DNA from: Paenibacillus luteus
GTDB lineage: Bacteria > Bacillota > Bacilli > Paenibacillales > Paenibacillaceae
Reading direction: 5' to 3'
Assembly (NCBI RefSeq): GCF_006542765.1
Contig: NZ_SKCD01000011.1
Coordinates: 496,001 to 560,000 of the forward strand
Length of the DNA: 64,000 nt
This document shows positions 43,096 through 53,378 of this stretch, one piece after another. Positions within the stretch are counted from its first letter, which is position 1. Each line of letters begins with the position of its first letter. A model generated the notes under the pieces. That model searched no databases. It was not told where the DNA came from and saw nothing but the letters and a program-made list of their open reading frames with translations. The translations under genes and the position numbers were made by a program.

Positions 43096-43121
43096 AAAAA
43101 ACCACTCCTAAGAGTGGTTTC
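43096..43121 (-). terminator. rho-independent terminator after the HD-GYP gene
   Basis: ACCACTC / GAGTGGT with a 4-nt loop, followed by six T on the minus strand, about 30 bp after the stop at 43150. Confidence 0.85.
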
Positions 43122-43149
43122 ATCTAACTTTCTGCCCTACCGGCAGCGA

Positions 43150-44196
43150 TTATCTTGGAATATAACGATGCTCCTTAAATGTATGAAGAAACGCAACGAC
43201 AATTTGAGGGTCGAAGTGATATCCACTTTGCCGTTCGATTTCCGCAAGCGCTTCTTCTGAGGTCCAGGCATCTTTATAAGGACGCTCATGGGTTAACGCA
43301 TCATAGAAATCAGCAATCGCCACAATGCGGGATTCAATTGGAATTTCCTCGCCGCTTAGACCTAACGGGTAACCCGTACCGTCCCATTTCTCATGATGCG
43401 AATGCGCGATAATTCCCGCCAGCTTCAATACGGCAAAGGAGCTTCCTTCCAAAATACTTGCCCCAATGACGGTATGCTGCTTCATCGTTTCGAACTCATG
43501 CGGCTCAAACCTCCCCGGTTTAAGGAGAATGTCATCGGATATGCCGATCTTTCCGATATCGTGAAGAGGCGCAGCCTTTCGAATCAGATTGACCTCCGCT
43601 TCCGGTAGCCCCAAGCCGCTCGCAATTAAGCCTGACAGATACCCTACACGTTGAGTATGGCTACCTGTCTTGTCATCCCTATACTCAGACGCCCGTCCAA
43701 GCAGCTGTAAAATTTCTAGCTTGGCTTGCTCTAATTCTTCTGTCCGTTTGCGAACTCTTTCCTCGAGAGTGATATTATGCTGCTGAAGCTGCAGATGAAG
43801 CTGCCGGGTTTTTAACAAATTATTGATACGGAGAATAACTTCGTTCCGGTCATAGGGTTTGGTTAAAAAATCATTGGCACCAGCTTGCAGCCCCTCTTGC
43901 TTTGCCTCAGGTGTTATATCTGCGCTAAGCATAAGGACTGGCAAATAGCTGTTCAAATCTACCATTGCGCGAATTAGCTTTAATGATTCAATGCCGTTCA
44001 TTCCCGGCATATGCAGATCAAGAAGAATAATATCCGGATCTACCTCGGTAATGAGGCGTTCAATTTGATAAGGATCCATCGTGCTATAGAGATTCTTAAA
44101 TCCTGCACGACCTAGGATTCTCTCCAGCAGGGTGATATTATGCTCCTGGTCGTCAACAATTAATATTTTGGCAAGTTCCTTAAAAAATTCACCCAT
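43150..44196 (-). CDS. response regulator with HD-GYP phosphodiesterase domain
   Basis: A 348-residue protein. Residues 10-125 form a receiver domain with acceptor D60 (LLDLHMPG) and K113. A coiled linker ([18 protein letters not shown]) leads to an HD-GYP domain at about 165-340: HD at 212-213 (LHDIGK) and [11 protein letters not shown] at 267-277, so the metal site and GYP triplet are intact. Such domains hydrolyse cyclic-di-GMP. It is the last gene of a four-gene operon (MCP, MHYT kinase, CheY-like, HD-GYP) and starts 3 bp after the CheY-like gene. Confidence 0.92.
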   Translation of the reverse strand: MGEFFKELAKILIVDDQEHNITLLERILGRAGFKNLYSTMDPYQIERLITEVDPDIILLDLHMPGMNGIESLKLIRAMVDLNSYLPVLMLSADITPEAKQEGLQAGANDFLTKPYDRNEVILRINNLLKTRQLHLQLQQHNITLEERVRKRTEELEQAKLEILQLLGRASEYRDDKTGSHTQRVGYLSGLIASGLGLPEAEVNLIRKAAPLHDIGKIGISDDILLKPGRFEPHEFETMKQHTVIGASILEGSSFAVLKLAGIIAHSHHEKWDGTGYPLGLSGEEIPIESRIVAIADFYDALTHERPYKDAWTSEEALAEIERQSGYHFDPQIVVAFLHTFKEHRYIPR

Positions 44197-44199
44197 TTG

Positions 44200-44631
44200 C
44201 TATTCCCCATTCAACATAATATGCCTGTCCCGAGCGCTGCCGTCATCCGTTGATTTCGCTATGCCAGACCTCTCCAGGTTTACCTGAATCTTATCCAGCA
44301 GCCGGGTGATGTCGACCGGCTTCGTATCAAAATCGTCACAACCAGCGCGGTATGCTTCTTCTTCATCTCCTGTCATCGCATGTGCAGTTAACGCAATGAT
44401 CGGAATAGATTGCAGATCCGACATGCTCTTGAGCAAGCGAGTTGCCGCCCAGCCATCCAATACAGGCAAGCTCATATCCATTAATATAAGATCGGGCTTC
44501 TCCTGTACAGCGATGTCGACCCCTTCCTGTCCGTCTACCGCAGTAAGAACATGGAAGCCTTTCCTTACAAGTCGTCTGGAAAGCATGTCCCGGTTCATCT
44601 CATTATCCTCTACCAGCAGAATCGTTGGCAT
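44200..44631 (-). CDS. CheY-like single-domain response regulator
   Basis: A 143-residue receiver protein: the acidic pocket VEDN at the start, acceptor D52 (LILMDMSLPVLDG), the T/S switch in IIALTAHAM and K in the FDTKPVD block. There is no output domain and a 20-residue polar tail. It is probably a phosphoryl intermediate between the MHYT hybrid kinase and other receivers. It begins 18 bp after the kinase gene and lies directly before the HD-GYP regulator. Confidence 0.92.
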   Translation of the reverse strand: MPTILLVEDNEMNRDMLSRRLVRKGFHVLTAVDGQEGVDIAVQEKPDLILMDMSLPVLDGWAATRLLKSMSDLQSIPIIALTAHAMTGDEEEAYRAGCDDFDTKPVDITRLLDKIQVNLERSGIAKSTDDGSARDRHIMLNGE

Positions 44632-44649
44632 ATCGAAACCTCCTTCTCT

Positions 44650-47007
44650 CTAATTGATGAACTTTCTTATTTCCATTAGCAGCGATTGTGGATTAAATGA
44701 ACCTTTTTGAACTATGTTTTTCACATAACCATTTAATTTATTTCGATCCTCTTCGGTAATCGTTTTGGCGGTCAATACCACGGCCGGGATAGAAAGCCAC
44801 TCTTCCTTCTTCCGAAGCTCTTCAATGAACTGAAAGCCGTCCATTTCCGGCATCATCAAGTCCAGTAGAATTAACGTCGGCAATTCCTTCTCCAAACAGG
44901 ATAACGCCAGTTTGCCATTCTGAGCCTGTGTCACTGCGTACCCTTCCCGGTGAAGAAGCTTAGTCATAAGCTCGCTAGTTGGAGCATCGTCTTCAATGAC
45001 AAGAACAGAGTGCTCCATTCGTTTTGAAACGTACTTATCCATGACTTCTATTAATCGGTCACGCTGCACCGGCTTTGTCAGAAACTCTGAAGCTCCAAGC
45101 GAATAACCTAAATGCTGGTCGTTAGTCATGGACCAGATCACCACTGGAATGTCAGCCAACTCCGGATCGTTTTTGAGCGCTGAAAGCACACTCCAGCCAT
45201 CCATGCTTGGCATCAATATATCCAGACAAATCACTTTAGGCTTCAGCAGCCGTGCGAGCCGCAAGCCTTCTTGACCATTCTCTGCAGCAGCCATCGTCCA
45301 GCCTTCCTTAGCCAGATATCGCTCCATCAACTGCCTGTTGGATGCTTCATCATCGATAAGCAAAATACTAATCTGTTCATTTTGTTCTTTGGTATTCGAA
45401 ATGTAGCTTGACGACGCTTTGCTGACAGGTTCCAGCTCAATAGCCGCGTCTGGTAGCCAGCAAGTGAACGTACTTCCTTCGCCAAATACACTGTCCACAT
45501 GAATATCACCACTAAGCAGGCTGCAGAAGCGCTGGCTGATGGCTAAGCCGAGACCGGTACCGCCATATTTGCGAGTGGTCGATGAATCGGCTTGTGTAAA
45601 GGGTTGAAACAGCTTGTCCAGCTGCTCAGGCGTCATTCCGATGCCAGTATCCCGGACACGGAAGCTATACCCTTTTTGTTGATTGACTGCTTCACGAGTG
45701 ACTTCCAGCGTAATGATACCTTCCTTCGTAAATTTCCCTGCATTGCTGAGCAAATTAATAAGGATCTGCCTGAGCTTCGTCACATCAGTCGTGATGTTGC
45801 CTTCTACGCTTTTTATTTCAAGCCGATTACTGCTCGCTTCTATTAAGGGATTAACGGTTGTAATGACGTCGTTGATAAGTCCGGATAAGCTGATCGACTC
45901 CAAATGAATGTCCATTTTCCCCGCTTCGATTTTCGAAATATCCAATATATCATTAATCAGAGAAAGCAGATGGTTTCCCGCTTTGCTTATTTTCCCTAAA
46001 TCCTCCACAAAAGTAAGCTCGCCTATTTCCTCTGCTTCTTCCTGCAAGATTTCACTGTAGCCGATAATCGCATTCAGCGGTGTTCGAAGCTCATGGCTCA
46101 TATTGGCCAAAAACTGGCTCTTGATCATATTCGCTTTAATAGCTTCATCATGTGCCTTCTCCAACTGCGCTGTCCTTTCAGCTACCAAATCCTCTAAATT
46201 CTCGTTCAATAGAAGGAGTTCCTGGTTGATCGCAAATATTTCAGCCGTTTTCTCTTGAATCTCTGAATCTTGAAAAGACATTCGCTTCGAAATATAAACG
46301 CCGAACAGAAATAGGCCAAGCGTAAACAGAGTACCCCCTGCGATAAAATAAGCCAACCATTTCTGATCCAGCACCATACCCGTTGACAATGCCGACTTCG
46401 TCCCTAATTCAAAATGGGCAGACATCATGCCCGTATAATGCATACCAACAATTGCCGCTCCCATAATGAGTCCACTACCCATTTTTTTCCACTCGATACC
46501 GCCTTCCTTGTCTTGACGGAAGTAAAAAGCGAGCCATAACGACGCCCAAGAAGCTACAAGTGCAATAAGAATGGATAGTGTGAAAAAAATAGGGTTATAG
46601 GTAATATCAATTTGCATGGCAGCCATACCGATATAATGCATAGAGGAAATTCCTAACGCAAACAATAAGCCGCCGCGAAGCAATCTCGCCTTCGTTAGCT
46701 GCTCGCGACTAACGATAAACAAGGCAATCGCAGAAGCTATAATGGCTACTAGAACCGAAAGCATCACCTTCGTCATATCATACGCGACCGAAATTGGAAG
46801 CTTGAACGCTAACATCCCTACAAAATGCATGGACCAGATGCCTGTACCCATTGCCATGGCTCCGAATAATAACCAGAGCCATCGACTCCTGCCTTTGGCT
46901 GTTGAAACCCTGCCAGCTAAGTTCAGTGCGGTATACGAGGCGGCAACAGCAACAATATAAGAAAAAATAACAAGTACAACGTCGTGCGAGCCATGAATAT
47001 GCTCCAT
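44650..47007 (-). CDS. MHYT-domain hybrid sensor histidine kinase with two receivers
   Basis: A 785-residue protein. Residues 1-240 form the seven-helix MHYT sensor ([24 protein letters not shown]), proposed to bind copper and sense a gas such as oxygen, CO or NO. A HisKA domain ([20 protein letters not shown]) and HATPase domain ([30 protein letters not shown]) follow, then two C-terminal receivers ([14 protein letters not shown] and [14 protein letters not shown] with their KP turns). ATG 47007 follows GAAGGAG. It is co-oriented with the MCP and the response regulators and is likely their kinase. Confidence 0.95.
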   Translation of the reverse strand: MEHIHGSHDVVLVIFSYIVAVAASYTALNLAGRVSTAKGRSRWLWLLFGAMAMGTGIWSMHFVGMLAFKLPISVAYDMTKVMLSVLVAIIASAIALFIVSREQLTKARLLRGGLLFALGISSMHYIGMAAMQIDITYNPIFFTLSILIALVASWASLWLAFYFRQDKEGGIEWKKMGSGLIMGAAIVGMHYTGMMSAHFELGTKSALSTGMVLDQKWLAYFIAGGTLFTLGLFLFGVYISKRMSFQDSEIQEKTAEIFAINQELLLLNENLEDLVAERTAQLEKAHDEAIKANMIKSQFLANMSHELRTPLNAIIGYSEILQEEAEEIGELTFVEDLGKISKAGNHLLSLINDILDISKIEAGKMDIHLESISLSGLINDVITTVNPLIEASSNRLEIKSVEGNITTDVTKLRQILINLLSNAGKFTKEGIITLEVTREAVNQQKGYSFRVRDTGIGMTPEQLDKLFQPFTQADSSTTRKYGGTGLGLAISQRFCSLLSGDIHVDSVFGEGSTFTCWLPDAAIELEPVSKASSSYISNTKEQNEQISILLIDDEASNRQLMERYLAKEGWTMAAAENGQEGLRLARLLKPKVICLDILMPSMDGWSVLSALKNDPELADIPVVIWSMTNDQHLGYSLGASEFLTKPVQRDRLIEVMDKYVSKRMEHSVLVIEDDAPTSELMTKLLHREGYAVTQAQNGKLALSCLEKELPTLILLDLMMPEMDGFQFIEELRKKEEWLSIPAVVLTAKTITEEDRNKLNGYVKNIVQKGSFNPQSLLMEIRKFIN

Positions 47008-47036
47008 GATTACTCCTTCTTTCCATTTCATTTGGA

Positions 47037-48554
47037 TTACGCTGTAAATTGGTCTTTCAAGGTGAGCGACAAATCTTTAAGCTGCCTGATTTCCTGATCC
47101 ACCTGTTGAGAACTTTTAAATTGCTGATCAGCAATGACCATCAGCTGTCTCATGGAAACAATTCCTTGTTCGATTACGGATGAAATTTGGAGCATTTCGT
47201 TAGAGAAGCCTGTCGAATCCTCTTGAATCGTTGTGATCATTTGATTCATGGCGATAATAAACTTCAATAGTTCTTGAATCGTTTGCTTAACCTGTGCAAA
47301 GTCCTCTGCGAAAGCCTCTACATAGCTTACGGATTGATGAATGATCTCCAGACCGCCTTCTACTTGGCTGGCTGTTACATCACTTTCCGAACGAATGTCG
47401 GACATGAGCGCGCGAATGTCCGCAGCAGTGTCGTTGCTTTGTCCCGCAAGCTTTCGGATTTCTCCAGCAACAACTCCGAATCCCTTCCCGTACTCGCTTG
47501 CTCTTGCTGCTTCAATGGAAGCATTTAAAGCAAGCAGCTGTGTTTGGTCTGCAACCACTTGAATTTTCCCAACCATTTCCTCTGCCTTCTGTGATGATTG
47601 TTTAAGCGTGAGCATTGTTGTGGCTACGTGATGAATCGAACCAGAAATATGAAGCATATAATTTTTCAAAGATTCCACTTTATCATAATTTTCCAGTATG
47701 GACTTCTCTGTGATTATCGCATTCCTCTTCATGGTATCGGCATTCAATAGTACAGTTTGAATAGCAATCCTAATATTATGAAGCTTGTCATCCATCTGCT
47801 CTAATGATAACGATTGATCGCCAAGTCCCCCAGTCACTTCTTCAAATGCATAGCCCATTTCCTTGTTGCTTTGCACATTCTGAACTGATGTTCCGGAGAC
47901 AACAGAAGAGGTATGGATTATTTGCTCCGTTAAGGATTGCACATGCTCTAACACAGCCAATAATTTGTCTTCTTTACTTTGCTTCTCGGCTTCAAGTTGT
48001 TTCGTAATCATGAGTTTAGATCTAATTTGCCAACTTGTGGCGATAGCGGTAATCAACAGAAACGCCGCGTGAATGGTGACCATCAGGAATGAATAGCTCT
48101 CTGTTCCAAAAACCAATTGCGGAGAAAATAAGTAGCCCCCTACATGCTGAACAGCAAACAAAATCGTCATCATTGCGATTAAACCTATTTTTTCATAATA
48201 AGCAACCGCAGCGATGACCATAAAGATCGAAAAATGAAATTCTACGCTTCCGCCACTGCCGCTAATCATGGAAAAGCTGCAAAACGTCAGCGTGAGCGTA
48301 TTCAGCCACGGTATATAAGCATGACTATTGTTTTTGAAAAAATAGGTTATTGTTAGGCTCAAACTTAATAAAGGCAGTACAAAAAAACTGATCTGCCCCC
48401 ATAAGATCAGACTGTTCATTTCATATCCTTGGCCATGCATGCCTGTAGAGTGCTGAAACGGATTCTTTGTCTTTGTTATGATGAAAATGAACGCGTTAAG
48501 TAACATGGCTGCAATCGAAAACCACAGCATCAATCTATTTTTCTTGTCTAGCAT
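47037..48554 (-). CDS. methyl-accepting chemotaxis protein with polytopic N-terminus
   Basis: A 505-residue MCP. About six membrane helices (residues 7-190) replace the usual two helices and outer sensor domain; there is no HAMP domain. The cytosolic part is a long coiled coil with the conserved hairpin tip QTQLLALNASIEAARASEYGKGFGVVAGEIRKLA, read in segments. Sensing is presumably within or near the membrane. It is the first gene of the operon with the MHYT kinase (30 bp downstream). It would signal through CheA/CheW elsewhere. Confidence 0.92.
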   Translation of the reverse strand: MLDKKNRLMLWFSIAAMLLNAFIFIITKTKNPFQHSTGMHGQGYEMNSLILWGQISFFVLPLLSLSLTITYFFKNNSHAYIPWLNTLTLTFCSFSMISGSGGSVEFHFSIFMVIAAVAYYEKIGLIAMMTILFAVQHVGGYLFSPQLVFGTESYSFLMVTIHAAFLLITAIATSWQIRSKLMITKQLEAEKQSKEDKLLAVLEHVQSLTEQIIHTSSVVSGTSVQNVQSNKEMGYAFEEVTGGLGDQSLSLEQMDDKLHNIRIAIQTVLLNADTMKRNAIITEKSILENYDKVESLKNYMLHISGSIHHVATTMLTLKQSSQKAEEMVGKIQVVADQTQLLALNASIEAARASEYGKGFGVVAGEIRKLAGQSNDTAADIRALMSDIRSESDVTASQVEGGLEIIHQSVSYVEAFAEDFAQVKQTIQELLKFIIAMNQMITTIQEDSTGFSNEMLQISSVIEQGIVSMRQLMVIADQQFKSSQQVDQEIRQLKDLSLTLKDQFTA

Positions 48555-48667
48555 GATCAGGCATTCATCCTTCCAACCTCATTTAATATCCAAACGATTA
48601 TATAATAGAGGTTTGAAACATTTTTGAAACCTAACAAGAAGAAACGAATAATGTCTTATATTTTGAC

Positions 48668-48718
48668 AAAAAAACGTCCCCAACAGCATGGGAGGATAAA
48701 CCAACCTGCTGGGGACGT
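48668..48718 (-). terminator. rho-independent terminator after the SARP-like regulator gene
   Basis: ACGTCCCC / GGGGACGT arms plus extra CAGCA/TGCTG pairing, followed by seven T on the minus strand, 15 bp after the stop at 48734. Confidence 0.9.
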
Positions 48719-48733
48719 CAATGAGATCTGCTA

Positions 48734-49855
48734 TTAATGTCGTTTCCACTCATCATACCACTGCCTAACCTGTGCGCTCGGTTCGCAATCCATATTTTTG
48801 AAAAGCATCGTCTGCAATAACTCATATTGCCTTTCCACCGAGAAGCGGTCCGAAAGCTGGTCATAGATTCGCATCAGCTCAAAGTAGCTGTTCTCATGCG
48901 TTGGCAAAATTGATTGTAGCCTGATGTAATGGACAATGGCTTCCTTCAGTTTGAAGCTAGTCAAATAGTATTCTCCGAGTTTCACACTTTGCTCCAACCA
49001 CAGACGCTGCAGCCGCTGTCTCTCCCACTCCGACCAAATATAGCCATAATCCTCAAGATAACCGCCTATGTAAGTCTCGAAAAGCTTATTATGCTGATTT
49101 ACGTTGAACTCTGTAATAACGCCTGCTGCTTTGAGCCCTTGCTCCCAGAGCTCAACTTCCAGCTCAATCTCACCAATTTCAAGTCGGTAGCCTTCATCCA
49201 CGTTAACAATTTGAATATCAATCCCTTCATCGCGGATCATTTTACGAATCTGGTAGGCTGCTGTATATAATTGGGTCATCGCTTTTTTCGAGTCGATGTC
49301 CGGCCACATCTCTTCGAGCAGCATTTCCTTGCGGACCGCTTTGCCTCTCTGCTGGAAAAGAAACAAAAATAACTCCTGTGCTTTAAACGTTTTCCATTTT
49401 AATGAATAGGGCTTATGGCCTCCACGCTCGAATTTCAGTGTGCCGAAGCACAACATTTTCGTTTTGTGAGCAGGAGTTGAGATTAGCGCATGTTCTTGCT
49501 TAGCTTTCAACAACCGCCCCACCGTTTTGGCAATTCGTTCCCTACGTATGGGTTTTAACACATAATCCATCGCATTCAGCTCGAATGCTTCAATCGCATA
49601 TTCCTCATAAACCGTTACAAAAACAATGAACATGTCAGGGAATTCCTGTATAATCAGCTCAGCTAATGCCGTTCCTCTCATACCTGGCATTTCAATATCA
49701 AGAAAAACAGCATCCGGACGCTCTAGACAAATCTGCTCCCAAGCCAGAAAAGGATCACGATATTTTCCAATAATTTCGAGCTCTTCGATTCGCTCGAGCT
49801 CATCTGACATATGATGAAGAGCTAGAGGCTCATCATCGACTATAATGGTCCTCAT
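48734..49855 (-). CDS. response regulator with SARP-like winged helix and BTAD domain
   Basis: A 373-residue regulator: receiver 1-125 with acceptor D53 (VFLDIEMPG) and KP turn (VLKPIRRERI), a winged-helix DNA-binding domain at about 140-235 (LKWKTFKAQELFLFLFQQ, then KAMTQLYTAAYQIRKMI), and a helical BTAD-type C-terminus (YIGGYLEDYGYIWSEWERQR, then HYIRLQSILPTHENSYFEL). It overlaps the upstream kinase gene by 23 bp and is its obvious partner. Similar pairs exist in Paenibacillus relatives. Its target promoters are unknown. Confidence 0.92.
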   Translation of the reverse strand: MRTIIVDDEPLALHHMSDELERIEELEIIGKYRDPFLAWEQICLERPDAVFLDIEMPGMRGTALAELIIQEFPDMFIVFVTVYEEYAIEAFELNAMDYVLKPIRRERIAKTVGRLLKAKQEHALISTPAHKTKMLCFGTLKFERGGHKPYSLKWKTFKAQELFLFLFQQRGKAVRKEMLLEEMWPDIDSKKAMTQLYTAAYQIRKMIRDEGIDIQIVNVDEGYRLEIGEIELEVELWEQGLKAAGVITEFNVNQHNKLFETYIGGYLEDYGYIWSEWERQRLQRLWLEQSVKLGEYYLTSFKLKEAIVHYIRLQSILPTHENSYFELMRIYDQLSDRFSVERQYELLQTMLFKNMDCEPSAQVRQWYDEWKRH

Positions 49856-52800
49856 GTATCCTCATCCTCTCTAGCGGCAAACGAATGTAAACCTCTGTGC
49901 CTTCTTCTGGCCAGCTCAAAATAGTCAGCCCCGATCCGAACCACTGCTTCAGCCGCAGATCCGTATTGGCTATGCCGATCCCACCAGATAAAGGTTTGGT
50001 AAGAACGTTCTCCAACACCTCAGCAGACATCCCCACTCCGTTATCTTTGATCAAAATACAAATATGATTCTCCTCACGGTGGATTCTGACAAGCAGGTGA
50101 CCACCCTGAGTTCTGGCCATGATGCCATGTCTTACTGCATTTTCTACCAACGGTTGAAGCGTGAGCGGCGGAAGCTTGAATCCTCGTTCAGATACATCGA
50201 GCTCATAGGTCAACCAGTCATCATAACGGACCTTTTCAATGTGCAAATAAGATTCAATCAGCTTTAGCTCCCTTTCAATGGGTACTAACGGCTCCAAACT
50301 ATCGAATCGAAAACTTTCACGCAAATATTGTCCCAGCTCAGATAACAAAGCCATCATTTGTCCGGTGTCTCTCTTGCTTAGTGCAGCAATCGAATTTAAT
50401 GTATTAAAGAGAAAATGGGGTTTAATTTGCGCTTGCAAAAAAGCCATTTCCATCCGAATTCTCTTTTGTACGGCATGTTTGAGCTGAAGCAGCGTTTGAA
50501 CTCGGACTCGCAGCTCCGATGCTTCGACTGGCTTTTCAATAAAATCATTAACGCCTGAATGATGAGAAAGGAGTCCGTAATTCAAATACCCTGTTGAGGT
50601 CATCAACAAAATAGGCAGTTCCAGCGCTGAATATAAAGTGCGGAAATGACGACTCAATTCCAAACCCGACTCATCGGGGAGTAATTGGTCAATAATGACT
50701 AAATCAACTTCTGGGAGCACACTCATCTGTTGACGGGCATCCTTGCTGCTTGCAGCAAAATAGGTCTGGTAATGATCCAGCATGAGTACGGATCCCATCA
50801 CCCCACAGTTTAATTGGTCATTATCAACGATTAAAATCGTCGCTTTTTCTGTATTCTTAGTTTCATCCCACATGATCTTCGTGTCGTGGTTGGCTTGTTC
50901 AGTGAAACTCTCTACTTGTCGATCGCTAGCTTGGCGCGTTGCAAGCGGAAAAGAAAGACGCAGTTCCAGCAGGTTATCCGCTGCTCCATTCAGATGCAAT
51001 TTTGCATTCTGCTGCGTTAACAAGGCACGAATTAGCACCGAACTTGGATGGGGGCTATGAGGCTTTGACTCCTTACCTATGGGCTCATTCCAAATTTCCA
51101 AATACGACTCCACTTGCTCTATTGAAAGCTCATGAGTGATGATCTTCATCTCAATCACAAGCATTTGGTCCTGCTCTGTACCTCGAAAAATAATTTTCCC
51201 TTGAGAGGTTAGTCCCGAAAATTCTCTAAACAAACCTACCATGACTTGAGAGAAGCGCTGGGAATCGGCCCAGATCGGAGGCAACTGCGCCGAGATATGA
51301 TTAGTTATTTTCCAATCCCCTGCAAAGGCAGGCGAGTACATATCGATGACCAAATCAAGCGCAATTCTTGCATTGATTTGCCGAAGTCTGAGCGGAATCT
51401 GCTCTTCATTCAATCTCGTAAAATCCATCATATCCTGTACCAGCATCTCGGTTGACCATCCGACAGACGCCATTTGCTGCAAGTCCTTTTCCTGACTGGC
51501 GGATAGCTGGTCGTTGGCGTTCAATCTGGCATAAATTAAGTTCATGATGGTTTGCAAGGGCCCTTTGATTTGAGTCGATAGATTGACGATAAAATTATTT
51601 TTCAGAACATCCATCCGCTTTAAATCGTCTCTCAGTGCCTTCATTTTATGAAAGGATCTGAAAAACTGCACAAACAGCAAACAAGAGATCGAAACGAGAA
51701 AAGCGATAATTTGAATAAAGTACCAAACAGTAAGCTTCATGAAACCCATTTGAAGCAGAGCGCTTAGGAATGCAATCGCTGAAAATAAACAAATCGCCAA
51801 AAACTCATATATAAACTCTGCTTTGCCATTCTTTGTGCCCCTAATCATAATAGTAAGAATATACAAATTTATTCCAATTACAAACACAGACACCACTGGC
51901 AAAAAGCCGGTAAAAAGAGCTGGGGGTAAAAGGACCGTAAGCCCGATCGCAAAAAGAACTGCACCAGGCAGCACCCGCACCGCCCAAATCTTCACTTGTT
52001 CCTCAAACCGAATACGGACAAATAGGAACAAGCAATATAAAACGCACAGTGCGTTAATCCATTGCAATTTAACGATAGTGCTGTAGGAAATCGTTGGCCA
52101 TACCGATAGCAACCAGCGGGAGCCTTGATTCGCTGTAGAGAGGGCCGTGAAGATAAACAAAAAAACAAGGTAAACCCATCCATTGCGACGCATTTGAAAT
52201 TGCACCAAAGCAAAGTAAAAGGCCAGCAACAGGAAGACCACTATCATTCCAAATTCAAACGCTGCCTGATTTATATGTTCGCGAATAATGAGCTTCTGCG
52301 GGCCCATGCTAATCGGAAATACTATCCCGCCGCTGCCGGACATGTCATAGTTGGCAACTTGTATGACGACGTCAATCGTACTGCTGTCAATCTCCTTAAA
52401 AGCAATATACGGCTCAACGCCGCCAGCGTACTCGGATGCCTGGCTGCCCACTTCTCCACTTCCTCCAAGCTGTTCTCCATTGATGAACAAACGATGTGAG
52501 GTTCGAATCAGTGGTACACGGAAACCAATCTGCCCCGCTTCCTTGCCCAAAGCAATGTGAAGCCGATAAGTACCATATCCCTTGGCATCGTTCCGCTTCT
52601 TACCCGTAAATCCGCTCTTCCAATTGCCCGGCACTGAAATGGATGAATAACTAGAAGCTTCCTCAAAATCCTCTGTCGATTCCAAAAATTGCTCAGGGTA
52701 AAATAGCCATTCTCCATCCAGATCCAAAACGGACTCTCCGCTCTTCTCCCAGCCGCTCAAATCTAACATGCCCGACTCTGCCTTTGGAGAATGACGCTGA

Positions 52801-52892
52801 TTGAGCATCTTCGCGCTTAGTAAACAAAATACAAGAAAGATTAAAATAATGATTAAACTTGCATATTTTTTCAACTGAATATTTTCATTCAT
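49833..52892 (-). CDS. 7TMR-DISM-type hybrid kinase with degenerate HisKA core and LytS-like core
   Basis: A 1019-residue sensor. After an N-terminal helix (11-28), an outer beta-rich domain (about 45-200, FINGEQLGGSGEVGS) and seven helices (about 210-410) come two kinase cores. The first resembles HisKA, but its phospho-acceptor motif reads NLSTQIKGPL, so the His is T440; its ATPase part is also degenerate. A receiver follows (D735, K787). The second is LytS-like, with H826 in QIKPHFLFNTLN and intact ATP motifs LVENAVRHGI and DNGVGMS. So the terminal kinase should work while the first acts as scaffold. Confidence 0.9.
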   Translation of the reverse strand: MNENIQLKKYASLIIILIFLVFCLLSAKMLNQRHSPKAESGMLDLSGWEKSGESVLDLDGEWLFYPEQFLESTEDFEEASSYSSISVPGNWKSGFTGKKRNDAKGYGTYRLHIALGKEAGQIGFRVPLIRTSHRLFINGEQLGGSGEVGSQASEYAGGVEPYIAFKEIDSSTIDVVIQVANYDMSGSGGIVFPISMGPQKLIIREHINQAAFEFGMIVVFLLLAFYFALVQFQMRRNGWVYLVFLFIFTALSTANQGSRWLLSVWPTISYSTIVKLQWINALCVLYCLFLFVRIRFEEQVKIWAVRVLPGAVLFAIGLTVLLPPALFTGFLPVVSVFVIGINLYILTIMIRGTKNGKAEFIYEFLAICLFSAIAFLSALLQMGFMKLTVWYFIQIIAFLVSISCLLFVQFFRSFHKMKALRDDLKRMDVLKNNFIVNLSTQIKGPLQTIMNLIYARLNANDQLSASQEKDLQQMASVGWSTEMLVQDMMDFTRLNEEQIPLRLRQINARIALDLVIDMYSPAFAGDWKITNHISAQLPPIWADSQRFSQVMVGLFREFSGLTSQGKIIFRGTEQDQMLVIEMKIITHELSIEQVESYLEIWNEPIGKESKPHSPHPSSVLIRALLTQQNAKLHLNGAADNLLELRLSFPLATRQASDRQVESFTEQANHDTKIMWDETKNTEKATILIVDNDQLNCGVMGSVLMLDHYQTYFAASSKDARQQMSVLPEVDLVIIDQLLPDESGLELSRHFRTLYSALELPILLMTSTGYLNYGLLSHHSGVNDFIEKPVEASELRVRVQTLLQLKHAVQKRIRMEMAFLQAQIKPHFLFNTLNSIAALSKRDTGQMMALLSELGQYLRESFRFDSLEPLVPIERELKLIESYLHIEKVRYDDWLTYELDVSERGFKLPPLTLQPLVENAVRHGIMARTQGGHLLVRIHREENHICILIKDNGVGMSAEVLENVLTKPLSGGIGIANTDLRLKQWFGSGLTILSWPEEGTEVYIRLPLERMRIHEDHYSR

Positions 52893-52960
52893 TTCGGGGG
52901 CTTTTCCTCAATCCTATGTTTTTTTCCTATCTGTGTTAGCCTCTGTCAGCTACATAGGAC

Positions 52961-53242
52961 CTATAATTCTTCTTTACTTCCGAATCTTAGTGCATTCCTA
53001 GCGCGTGCACGCTCCAACTCTACTTCACGATTACGTGACTCAGCACCTGTTATCAATTCGTTTAACATTTTGCTTGCCGCCGCAGCCACTTCCTCTACCG
53101 CTTGATTAAACGCTGCCTCATTGGCTTGCGAAGGCTTATTGAAGCCTGAAATTTTTCTGACGAATTGCAGGGAAGCCGCCATGATCTCATCTTCGGTAGC
53201 AGGCGGTTCAAAATTAAATAAAGGTTTTATATTCCGGCACAT
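52961..53242 (-). CDS. DUF2277-family protein
   Basis: A 93-residue protein whose start MCRNIKPLFNFEPPATEDEI and SLQFVRKISGFNKPS match the DUF2277 pattern; the remainder is helical and highly charged. The function is unknown. ATG 53242 is chosen over an in-frame ATG at 53275 because AAAGGAG lies 7 nt upstream of it and family members begin MCRNI. It lies between the big kinase gene and a secreted-protein gene, all on the minus strand. Confidence 0.9.
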   Translation of the reverse strand: MCRNIKPLFNFEPPATEDEIMAASLQFVRKISGFNKPSQANEAAFNQAVEEVAAAASKMLNELITGAESRNREVELERARARNALRFGSKEEL

Positions 53243-53335
53243 AGTGTTCTCCTTTGGCAAAGTTATATCATCCATAGTACAACACTGGTAATCCTACATG
53301 CCAGTGAATTCAACGTTTTACATGAGCGTATATAG

Positions 53336-53365
53336 AAAAAGCTGCCGATCGATAGGATCGGCAGC
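53336..53365 (-). terminator. rho-independent terminator after the secreted-protein gene
   Basis: GCTGCCGATC / GGATCGGCAGC with a 4-nt loop, followed by five T on the minus strand, 14 bp after the stop at 53379. Confidence 0.9.
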
Positions 53366-53378
53366 CTTTATTAATATC

